Origin: Pratylenchus scribneri
Taxonomy: Eukaryota; Nematoda; Chromadorea; Rhabditida; Pratylenchidae
Assembly (NCBI GenBank): GCA_030063045.1
Contig: JAQSEB010000031.1
Span: forward strand, 2,666,001 to 2,730,000
DNA length: 64,000 nucleotides
Direction: 5' to 3'
A model generated the notes under the pieces. That model was not told the origin of the DNA. It worked only from the letters and a program-made list of their open reading frames with translations, and did not search any database. Below, piece by piece: positions 19,157 through 29,033 of this stretch. Position 1 is the first letter of the stretch. Each line of letters begins with the position of its first letter. Both the position numbers and the translations under genes were made by a program.

Positions 19157-21448
19157 ATGAGCTACTCAAATATTGGTGCTGGTGCTGCTGCTGTACCTTC
19201 TTCCGGGTTCACCAGCAATTTAGCTGTCAGTGTTGAAAAACAACAACAATTGATTTCGCCAGCAACAGGGACCCCAATTACCTGCGGTTCTGATGCTAAT
19301 TTTTTGGCCGATTCTTTGGGCGTTTCTCCACTCTATCGACAACAAGATTCACAAGTAAATTAGCAACACTAATTCTTGGAAATAAATTGATTTTTATTAA
19401 TAAAGCGTTGGCAAACGGCCGCAAAAGTCTATCAATCCAGCCGTTCGCAAGCACATAGTCCAACTTCGGGCACTGGGGCTCCCCTACACCATGCATTTGG
19501 TGATTCACTTTCTGCTGAGGGACCGCTTTCGCAGAAAATTCGTCAATGTCGAAGCATTGGGTTTCTCATATTACTTTTAATAAAATGAAAATTAATTTGG
19601 CTTAAAATTTATTGAAAATGGCTTAAAGAATATTATGGTTTATAGCGGTTCAGTGGTTTTTCCTAGACCGATAAACCTTATAATCAATCGATTCGATAGA
19701 TCTCGTCAAATCGCATTTTTTGATAATGCTTTGGATCAGGTTTAACCAATTTAGATTAGTTTTGAACCAGAAATGATTTAAGCGGTTCAAACGGTTTAAT
19801 ACCCTCAATTTTTGATCAAACCAGAACAAATTATATACCAATCGATGCGTCTTGACGAGATCTTTCGATTGGCAGAGAGTTTAAGAGTCCATAACAAACC
19901 ATTAAACCGGTTTGTTTCTTTTGCCATTTTCATTGCCTCCAAATAAAAACCTTAATAAAATCAAAATATTTTAAGTTCGCCAATTTCATTGGCCGACATT
20001 GCCAGTGTCAATCGACAATTGCATCGCGAAATGGAACAAGGACAACGGCCACGAACCAGCAGTGCCGTGCATGGATCACTGGAATTAGAAGCGATCGCCG
20101 CCGTACATGAATTGGCCACTCATGTTCGTATTTATGCAAATTTTTCGGTTTTAATTTTTATTTAAATCCTTCAAATTCAAAACGGAAAAAATTTATGGCG
20201 AAATTAATATTGAAAAATGCCGAAAAGATTTTAACGGTTCAATGATTTAGTAACCCCTTATCTTATGCAGAATAAAGTCTCGCCAATGCACATTGTTTTA
20301 TTTCCAACTATGATTAGAACCAAAAGCATAAAATCGGTTTTAAACTTTAAATTAACCTTTAATTTAGACCTAAAGCCAAATCATAACAAATATTATCAAT
20401 CAATAAATGAGTATTTGGCAAATATCTATATTGGTCTGGGTTTGGGGGTCCTTAACTTTTAAAACATTTTCGACATTTTCAATGTTTTTTCTTTCTCCAA
20501 ATTAAATATAAGCCATTATTCAAATGCTTATTATTCACTTTTGCAGGTTAAGCAAATTTCGGTTTCGGAAATTCTCCCACGAACTGCCGACCTTATTTTC
20601 GTAAACATCAAAACATATGAAGGTTTTGTTTTCTATGTTTTTGACAAATATTTTCATTTACACAGATCTTCCTTACACCTTGGAATTGACTCTTAAAGGC
20701 TGGAGAGTGGCATCGGTTCACAGTGATTCGATGAACGGTATTAAAAAAAACTTTGAAAATGGTTGAAAGAATTTAGCGGTTTAATTTTAATGGTTTAGCA
20801 GTTTCTCCTAGGTCCCTAAAAACCATGTACCTAATCGAAAGAACTCATAAGACCCGACGATTGGTATTAAACCGTTTAAACCTATGCCAAATCATTCCAA
20901 ACGATTCAAATTGATGAGATCTCTTGATTGGATATAAGATTTATGAGTCTAGGATAATGTTGTCCGGCTTTGGAAGCAAAAATGGGTAATTGTCCCACTA
21001 TGGTTTTTTTTTGTTCTCCCCTGTAATTTTATTCGGCACCGAAAATACAGGCCTCCGTTCTCCCGAATACAGGCCCCCGAAGAACTCTGTTTTCCTCCGT
21101 CCCCCGAAAATCGTCCCCGGGCGCCGGGGTGCAACCCTAGTCTAGGATAAACCACTGAAAACCGTCAACCGAACCGACTTTTCTTTTTTTCATTGTTTTT
21201 TGGCATTAAAAATTTCTTGAAATATCCCAATAATAAATCCAATTTTCACAGGTGATTATCACAATGTGGCACTGCATACTCGATACTTTAAAAATGCCAA
21301 AGAAGTGCTGGACATGATTTCGCCGAACCATGACAAACATTTCAGCGATTGTTTGGCCGAACGGCTCAAACAATTGGAGAAGGAGGAGGGTGGAGGAAGA
21401 GACGGCGGAAAAGAGGAAGATGGAAAGGAAAATAAAACATTTCAATGA
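19157..21448 (+). CDS. GSKIP-domain protein with N-terminal extension, 281 aa
   Basis: Six exons: 19157-19354, 19406-19560, 19976-20123, 20547-20622, 20666-20737, 21252-21448. Phases agree and the 846 bases divide by three. Residues 1-165 are low-complexity Ser/Gln/Ala-rich with an ordered helix (EAIAAVHELATH). From about residue 167 the protein matches the GSKIP/DUF727 fold: QISVSEILPRTADLIFVNIK, then LPYTLELTLKGWRVASVHSD, then HNVALHTRYFKNAKEVLDMI and SPNHDKHFSDCLAERLKQLE. In vertebrates GSKIP binds GSK3-beta and PKA-RII as a small scaffold; the same role here is inference. Human GSKIP is about 139 aa, so the N-terminal half is an addition. The tail is Gly/Glu/Lys-rich. Three introns carry foldback repeats. 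MIC60 begins 441 bases downstream on the same strand. Confidence 0.82.
19634..19925. repeat. Intronic foldback repeat, well-preserved copy
   Basis: Left part has GATAAACCTTATAATCAATC and GATAGATCTCGTCAAATCGC. The right part mirrors it with ATATACCAATCGATGCGTCT and TGACGAGATCTTTCGATTGG. Fills the intron 19561-19975. Confidence 0.8.
20225..20465. repeat. Intronic foldback repeat copy, diverged
   Basis: Starts TTTTAACGGTTCAATGATTT and ends with GGTTTGGGGGTCCTTAACTT. The middle has the AACC-rich box of the family. Lies in the intron 20124-20546. Confidence 0.65.
20760..21175. repeat. Intronic foldback repeat split by a nested MITE
   Basis: The left and centre (20760-20956) and the continuation from 21141 are family sequence. 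The element 20957-21140 is inserted at TCTAGGAT, which is a conserved word of the repeat. Confidence 0.75.
20957..21140. mobile_element. hAT-like MITE, TSD TCTAGGAT
   Basis: TCTAGGAT occurs at 20949-20956 and 21141-21148. The ends AATGTTGTCCGGC and GCCGGGGTGCAACCCTAG are imperfect inverses. GC-rich inside (CCCCGGGCGCCGGGG) against an AT-rich background. Confidence 0.75.
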
Positions 21449-21889
21449 ACGAAAGCGGATAATAAATCGATAATCAATCGATAAATAATTAGACAAAATT
21501 TGGTGCTGGATGGGCCCAAATAATCATTAATAATTACTAATATTTTCACATTATTTTTTCATTTAATTTTATATTTTTCCATCCACACTAGTCCATATGT
21601 AATATTAATTAAAAGCTGCTGATTAAAGTGCAATTTTCTCATTTTTTTGTTAATTATTTTTTAAACATTTGTAAATGTTACAAATATTTATCTAATATAT
21701 TTGGAAATGTTCTTTAACTACGAATGTCAAAAATAACTACTAAGCCACCAATTCAATAATCCAACCTACCCACAAGATTAACTGAAAATTGAGTTGAAAT
21801 TTTAATAAGAGTTGACCATCATTATTTAATATTTATTTATCGAAACCAAATAAAATTTAGAATAAAATTAAAGATAAACAAAAAAATCA

Positions 21890-24800
21890 ATGAGCCGACG
21901 TTTAGCCCGTATTGTCAAGAGTCCTTTCTTTCTTGGATCGGTGGCCATTGGTGTTGCTGGTGCCGGTGCTGGATATTATTATTCATCGTAAGAAGAAAAC
22001 ACTAATCAATAAATTTAATCATTTCCAGCGACATTCAAAAAATCCTTCAAAGCTATGGGATTGAAAATCAACCAGAAAAATCATACAATGTGCTGGAAGA
22101 AGCGACTACTACACTTAAGAAAATGGTGAACAAAGGATTGGAATCGGCAGGATTTGTGGCAACTGATGATTTGGATAAACCAATTGAAAAACCGAAAGTT
22201 AAGGACGCCGTAAAAAATGCACATCATATTGAGGTTTATTTTTGGATTAAATAAAATTAGATGGATATTAAATAATCTCCAAAAACCTTAAGTGGTACAT
22301 AATGTTGTTGCCCAAAACCTTAAGTTGGTTGGCAAAACTTCAAATTGGTTATCAAAACATAAGGTTCTTAAGTGGTACAACCTAAGCTTGATACCCTAAA
22401 CCTTAACATGGTACCCACGACCTTAACTTGGTACCAAAAACTTTAAGTGGTTGTCAAGACCTTAACTATTTACCCAAAGCCAAGGCCTTCTTAACTTGGT
22501 TGTCATCAAGATCAAGACCTTAACTTGGTATACAAAATCTTAAGTTGGTTTAGGTGCCCAAAACCTCAAATTGGTTGTCAAGACCTTAAGTTGGTCACTG
22601 AAGCCTAAAGTTGATTGCCTAGACCTTAAGTTGGTAACCGAAACGTAAAATTGGTCGCCTAGACCTTTAGCTGGTAACCGAAACCTAAAGTTGGTTGCCT
22701 AGACCTTAAGTTGATACCTGAAATCTTAACTTGGTTTCCAATTCGAAGACATTAAGTTGGTCACCGAAACCTTAAGTTGGAACGCAAAACCTTAAGTTGG
22801 TTGCCTAGACCTTAAGTTGGTCACCAAAACCTTAAGTTGGTACCCAAGACCCTAAATTGGTCCCCGAAACCTTAAGTTGGTACTTGGTACCAAAGACCTT
22901 AAATTGGTCCCCGAACCCCTAAGATGATTACCAAAAAGCTTAATTTGCTTCCCAAAACCTTTGATAATTCAGCAGCAGAAACCAGCAGCGGTGAAATTAA
23001 CAACAGTGGAAGAACTGGCACCCCAACCAACTGCAATGCCAACAACACCAAAAGAGGCCAAACAAATCGACATAAAACCAGTTGAAATTCATAAAGAGCC
23101 GCCAAAATTGGAAGCATCACCACAACAGCAGATGGAAGTGCAAAGCAGTGATACCAGTTTGGAGATTGAATCAAAGGTTAATTTATCATTTTTTTGAATA
23201 TCTCTCAAAACGATGGAATTGGCTCAAAAACCTTGAGATTATTCCAAAAAAAGACCTTAAGTTTATTAGAAGTAGTGGTTCTTTCCTGCAATGTGGGAGG
23301 ATAAAATGGTTATGTTGGAGGGAGGGGGGGGGGCAAGACGATGATAAAGAAGATGAAGAGAATAGAGAATGAAGGAAGAAGATGATGATTAAGATTGTTA
23401 ATTAAGAAGAAGATGAAAAAGAAGATGAAGAAAATGATGAAGAAGATGAAGGAAAAAATAAAGAAGAGGATGAAGGAAAAGATGAGGAAGATGAAGAAGA
23501 AGATGAAGAGGAAGACGAAGAAGATAATGAAGAAAATGATGAAGAAGATGAAGAAGATGAAGAAGAAGACGAAGAAAATGATGAAGAAGACGAGAAAAAT
23601 GATAAAGGAAAAGATGAAGAAGATGATGAAGAAGACGAAGAAGATGATGAAAAAGAAGGTAATGAAGATGATGAAGAAAATGTGTTGAGGATGAAGATGA
23701 TAAAGGAAAAGATGAAGAAGATAGTGAGGGAAGAGGGATGATGAAAAAAGATAATGAGGAAGAAAATGAAGATGATGATGAAGAAGAAGAAGATGACGAC
23801 GAGGAAGATGATAAATCACCAATCATTTTCTTCTTATTCATCTTCATCCTCATCATCTTCTTCATCGCCTTGCCCCTCTCCCCTCCCTCTCGATAAAAGG
23901 AAAGTTCCGAGATGGTTCCCTGACCTTAAGATTATCCCAAAAACCTGAATATTGTTGAGCTAACTCTTAAAAACATACCGAAAAAATCAGTGGCGGCGCC
24001 AGGATTTTGGGAATAGAGGGGCACTTTTTCGAGCTTTTTTTTTTTGCTCATCTGTAAACACCGGTATTTTCGCCGAAAAATGGCCGCGCAGCGGAAAAAT
24101 TCGGCCCAAAAAGGCCGTGAAGCGGAAAAATTAGGCCCAAAAAGGCCGTGAAGCGGAAAAATTAAGCCCAAAAAGTCCGTGAAACGGAAAAATTCGGCCC
24201 AAAATGGCCGCGCAACGAAAAAATTTGAGCATGTAAAAGGGTCCTCCCTTTATTTTTTTCCTCCCCTTCCCCCAATGGAGGGAGCACTTCCCCCAAATGC
24301 TCCCCCTATCGCCGCCACTGGAAAAAATTTACAAAAATAATTTGTACTATTAACAGATCTGCAAAGAACGTCAAAAATGGGAGGCGGAGGCCGATGCCCA
24401 GTTGAAGCGAATTGCCCAGGAACATGCTGAACATTTGCAAAAGGTGATAAAAACGCAGAAACAGCTTCATGACATTGAGAATGAACATCAAATTGAGGTT
24501 ATATTTTGTTAATTTATTGTGAATATTAATATCGAAAAATTCCAGGAAAGGGTGAAGATTGAGCAGAACAAATTTGGCAGGCAAATCGACTCAGCAGTGG
24601 TTTGTTTTTTTATTTTTGCTGTTTTAAATGGTGCAGGTTTGATTTTTGATAAAACTAAAAATTTGAAATTAATAAAGAGAAAAATTAATGAGTTTAATTA
24701 GAAGGAAGAAGAGTTTCCACTATGCTGGAAAAGGGAAGAGAATGCTCTCCTTTGGAGGAGAATGAAGAATAGTTTGTACTCTTCCAAAAAATAAAGAGGA

Positions 24801-27800
24801 GGACGAAGAAGAGTTTAGGCAATCCTCAGAATAAAAAGGAAGAGAATAAACTCTTTAGTGGAAGGAGATGAAGAAAAGTTCGTGCACACTAAGAAAATAT
24901 AGAAGAGAATATGCTCTTCCACGGAAGAGGAGGAAGAAGAATAGAAGAAAAAGAATATGCTTTAGAAAGAGGAATCAGAGTTTAGATTCATTGGAAGAGA
25001 AGAAGATTTTGCATTCCTTAAAAGAAGAAAATGTGCGCTACTGATGAAGAGGAAGAAAAAGAGTTTGTACTCTTAATAAAGGAACAGAATGTGCTCTCCT
25101 TCTGAGGAGGAAGAAGAAGAAAAAAGAACACGCTCTTCAGTAAAGGAAGAGACTATGTTCTCCTAATTAGGAGGAAGAGACAAAATACAAAAAGAAAAAA
25201 GCTTATGCTCAATAGAATAATAAAGAAGAGTAGAAAAGTTTAGGCTAATGAGATTAATAAGCTTCAAAAAACAATGATTCTTCTTCATCTTTTAGAAAAA
25301 TTAGTCACAGAAAGAGTTGTTAAGAAATGCTGTTACGCTTTTCCTCCTTTTTCGGTATTTAAATTCATAACTCCATTGGCACCAAATTAATCAATAATAC
25401 CTATTCATTTTAATTCATTTTAATTTCAGGGCAAATTGAATGAGATTGAACAGGCACTCAACAGCAGATCGGCTCAGGTATTGGGTTTTTTTGAATATTT
25501 TTACCGAAAATAAAAATTATTGTTCCATAGGATTTGGAGAATCGTCGGGCGAAAATATTCTGGACTTGTTGTCAAAATTTAATGGAATCTTTGGTCAATG
25601 GAGGTGAAAAAGCAGAGCAATATTCGGTCGTTTTGAATGAGGTAAGCATTTTTTTTATTATATTATTTGGTTTTAAATTCACAATTTACTAAAATGAAAA
25701 AGAAAAACGTCGTTCTATTTTTCAGAAATTCTGATTTAATTAAAATAACGACCCCTATCTGAAATTTATTTAGTTTTAGTACCAAAAGTAAAAGGGACCT
25801 TCACTCAAAATTTTCCGAAAAATTTTGATTTCCTAAATTTTTTTGTGTAAATTGTTCTTTATAAACCGTAAACCTAAATCTAATCTAAGCCTTACTTTTA
25901 TAAGCTAGTCTCCAAGACTAAAACTCCTGCTTTATTTTTATAAATTGCTGATAAATGCTCATTTTTTTTGACTCATTTCATTGATTTTGCAGGTCAAATT
26001 TATCAAGGACTTGGCGGAAAACGATGATTTTGCCCAATCAATTTGCAATTGTTTCCCTGAACAGGCGGTCAAAAGTGGAATAGCAACGGAAAATGGATTG
26101 AAACAACGTTTTGCAAAGGTTTTATTTAAAATATTAATAAAGATTTTTGGATTATTTTGGAATACTAAATATCAATATGATCATTAGATTAAAGAGGCGG
26201 TTTTTTAGATCAAAAAATCTTTTGAATTATTTGTTTTTTATTGGTTATTTAATTGAAATTTTCCTTAAAAAATGCCAAACTTAAGTAAATAAAGGTCAAA
26301 AATTATTTCAAAACATGAAATAAATATTCAAAATAAGTATAATTTATGGGCTTTTATAAGTCAAAACATAAAAACTTTGCTCCCTATTTATTTCATTTCA
26401 ATCATATTTGACCATATTGGTAAATGTTAATAGATTATACAAAGCCAACATTTACAAATGTGATCAATATCCTTAGTAAATGTACAAGATTGGTGATTGG
26501 CAAAATTAGACATAATTTACGACAAAATTAGTGCACAAACATTCCAAAATCATCCCAAATAAATTTTTAAAAATCCAATTAACAATGTAAATTTCCAGGT
26601 TTACAAATTGGCCCGAAGGACGGCACAAATCGATGAGAATGGCGGCGGTCCTTTCCAATATTTCACCTCATGGCTTCACTCCATTTTCGTCCTTCAATTC
26701 GCCTCTGCCAAATATTCAGTCGATGACAAAATTGATGTGAACAATTATGACCCGTATGAGCTGCTGGGACGCATCCAACAATTTGTGGCCGACGGCGATT
26801 TCACAAATGCAGTGAAATTGGCAAATTTATTGAGGTTAATAATTAATTATTAGAAAATATATTAAATTTATAAAATAAATGAAAATGGTGAAAAGATTAA
26901 ACGGTTTAATGGCTTATTCTACATCCCTAAAATAAAGGCATAAGCATAATTTTTTTCCTGACTAAGTAGAAAAATTTTTAGGTTGTTGAGAAAATTTTTT
27001 TGGGGCAGTTTTCATGTTAATAGAAAATTTTTGAAAAATTTTAAAATTTAGCAGAAATTTTTTAGTTTTGTATTTGTAAAACTAAAGGGAAATTCTCTAT
27101 TTTTCCTCCTTCGGATTTCGGGAGGGGCTTTAGGCTAGAGCCCTCTTAAGTTCCGCTTTGCTTGCCCCTTGGTTACATTCTTCCACAAAACATATACCAT
27201 ATATCCAATCAATAAATCCTTAACAAAACGCATCTAATGATTTATAATATTTGCTCAAAAAATTAAGAGATCTAAACGGTTTAAAACCGATTTTGGTTTT
27301 GTTTCAAAACTAATTTAAAATTAATTAAACTTGAGTCAAATTATTATCAAACGATACTTCTTGAATATGATTTATCGGTTGCGGTTTAATATATGGTTTG
27401 GGGATTTAAAACAAACCATTAAACCTCTAAAATCTTTTTGTCATTTTAAATTCCTATTTAATTTATCAAAAAAAGTATTGAAAATGTCGATATAATTTAT
27501 AACGGTTCAATGGTTTGAACTAGACCACCAAACTTTATACCAATCGATAGATTTTATCAAGATAAATCGTTTTATAATTATTTGATTTAGTTTTTTTTAT
27601 CAAATTTAAATTATTTTTGAACCAAAGACCGAAAATGGTTTAATCAGTTTAAAAACGGTTTTAAAACACTTTTTTTATCGAATATGACAAATTATATACC
27701 AATCGACGCACCTTTCATTTAATGAGATTTATCTATTGAGTATACGGTATAGCGGACAAACCATTAAACTATTCTAATTTTTTTGACCAAATACTTTTTA

Positions 27801-27994
27801 TCATTTTACTGTTTTTGTAAAATTAATATTTAATTTATCAAATTAAATTAATATTTCTCTTAAATTTCAGGGGCGAATCGGCTTCAATATTCCGGGATTG
27901 GATTTCGGATGCCCAACTGCATCTTCATTCGCGATTTTTGGCCGAAATTCTCCTGTCCCATGCCCAAGTGTCATCAATCAGGACGACTTATTAG
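21890..27994 (+). CDS. immt: MIC60 / mitofilin, MICOS core subunit, 448 aa
   Basis: Ten exons: 21890-21987, 22029-22233, 22973-23176, 24357-24497, 24546-24599, 25430-25477, 25531-25641, 25993-26118, 26599-26834, 27871-27994. Phases agree and the 1,347 bases divide by three. The N-terminus is basic (MSRRLARIVKSPF) and leads into a Gly/Ala-rich membrane segment (LGSVAIGVAGAGAGYYY), as expected of an inner-membrane protein with a mitochondrial presequence. The centre is Pro/Gln/Lys-rich, then a coiled coil (KERQKWEAEADAQLKRIAQE). The C-terminus has the mitofilin signature: SICNCFPEQAVKSGIATENG, KLARRTAQIDENGGGPFQYF, YELLGRIQQFVADGDFTNAV and RDWISDAQLHLHSRFLAEIL. MIC60 holds crista junctions open within MICOS. 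It is shorter than typical animal MIC60, mainly in the coiled coil. Introns hold a minisatellite, a purine tract, a MITE and foldback repeats. Confidence 0.93.
22262..22968 (+). repeat. Degenerate minisatellite, unit about 20 bp (ACCTTAAGTTGGT)
   Basis: Some 33 diverged copies of ACCTTAAGTTGGT plus TACCCAA, TGCCTAG or CACCGAA spacers fill MIC60 intron 2 right up to the acceptor of exon 3. Confidence 0.9.
23318..23872 (+). repeat. Purine tract, (GAAGAT)n-like, with a short pyrimidine end
   Basis: About 500 bases almost wholly A/G built on GAAGATGAAGAA words, followed by a TCTTCATC-rich stretch near 23820-23870 that could pair with it. The open frames on both strands are compositional, not genes. 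In MIC60 intron 3. Confidence 0.9.
23987..24320. mobile_element. hAT-like MITE, TSD GAAAAAAT
   Basis: GAAAAAAT at 23979-23986 and 24321-24328. Ends CAGTGGCGGCGCCAGG and CGCCGCCACTG are inverse. Internal GGCCGCGCAGCGGAAAAATT and GGCCGTGAAGCGG repeats are the reverse of the GCTGCGCGGCC module of other MITEs here. Just upstream of a MIC60 exon. Confidence 0.92.
24700..25290 (+). repeat. Degenerate purine-rich repeats in MIC60 intron 5
   Basis: Irregular recurrences of GGAAGAAGAAGAGTTTGTACTCTT and AGAATGCTCTCC-like words every 50-70 bases. No coding frame is maintained. Confidence 0.55.
26880..27430. repeat. Foldback repeat with an internal insertion
   Basis: Family words flank the block: GGTGAAAAGATTAAACGGTT at the left, and TTGAATATGATTTATCGGTT with GGTTTGGGGATTTAAAACAA at the right. 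About 26945-27180 is foreign AT-rich sequence ending CCGCTTTGCTTGCCCCTTGG. In the last MIC60 intron. Confidence 0.6.
27480..27790. repeat. Foldback repeat, second copy in the last MIC60 intron
   Basis: Runs from AAAATGTCGATATAATTTAT through ACCACCAAACTTTATACCAA to GAGTATACGGTATAGCGGAC, in the family order. Two copies in one intron are adjacent and in the same orientation. Confidence 0.7.
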
Positions 27995-29033
27995 CCAATT
28001 TATTAGTGTCAAGAATGATGTCAATTAGTTGAAAATCGAATTTTATTTTAGATTATTAAATAAATTCATTCATTGATTTTGCATAAAATGATTTTTAAAT
28101 ATAAAACTATTTTTATTATACAAAATTATGTTTATATTCATTCATATTTATTTATTTTTATTTCTTTCAAAATTGTAAACCAAAATTTATCATAATTAAT
28201 AATCTAGGTTTTCCGGGGTTTAAAAGAATTAATTAGCACCAAAAAATTCCCCAAAAAGACACCGTTTTTATTAAAGTTTTATTAGCACTTTTTAACGCAT
28301 TTTTGGTAGGCTGAAAATTTAGTAATGTAATGTCTGCCCCGCATTGATTTATTTTTGTTTTCATTCATCCTCCCTCCCTCACAAACTAACGCTGTCCAAA
28401 ATATCTTCATTCGTCACCACACTTTAAAGAAAGTTGAGGAGAGGACGAGAGAAGAAATAAATGTTGGCCCAACAATTTTAAGATTCCTCCATCACCACTT
28501 TCTTCTTTTTATTCATTCTAATCGAATATTAGAAAATCGATACATTCCTCTTGCGGTTTTATTAAAATACTTTTCCAAAAATTTATCATTTTATTAAAAA
28601 CCTCCAAAATCTTTTTAATTAGAGGACTATTTTTTTAGCCCAATTTTTATTTACTCCGAAAATAGTTTTTATAACCGGTTTTAAACCTTTCAAACTTTAT
28701 ACCAATTTATAGATCTCATCGAGATGCATCTTTTTACATATACATTTCTTAGTTTAAATTCGAAACTGAACGAGTTAAACCATTTAAACCATATTTCCAG
28801 ATTTTGGTTTTAAACACTTTAATTTTTGGTCAAAAGCTGATATTTTATATACCATTCGATGCGTCTCGATGAGCTCTACAAATTGGTATAAGGTTTGTAG
28901 GGTCTAAAACCGGATACTGATTTATTAGAAGTCAAATAAAAAAGATATTTTTCCCTTTCTCTTTTTTAGCTGTTGATTTTAATTAATTAATCAATAATCA
29001 TCCAATTCAACAACAATAAAAATAAATAATAAA
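27995..29033. other. MIC60-PLD intergenic region with foldback repeat and acceptor-like site
   Basis: A foldback repeat copy occupies about 28665-28920 (CGATGCGTCTCGATGAGCTC). A T-rich tract ending in AG at 28969, 64 bases before the phospholipase D ATG, resembles a nematode trans-splice acceptor; this is inference. The frame at 28355-28597 has no recognisable features. Confidence 0.55.

Noticed and set aside
23310..23872. Long Lys/Met-rich (+) and Phe/Ile or Ser-rich (-) open frames
   Set aside because: Artefacts of a GAAGAT-type purine tract in a MIC60 intron.
28355..28597. 80-codon frame between MIC60 and phospholipase D
   Set aside because: No recognisable features, no upstream or downstream exon in phase, compositionally ordinary intergenic DNA.
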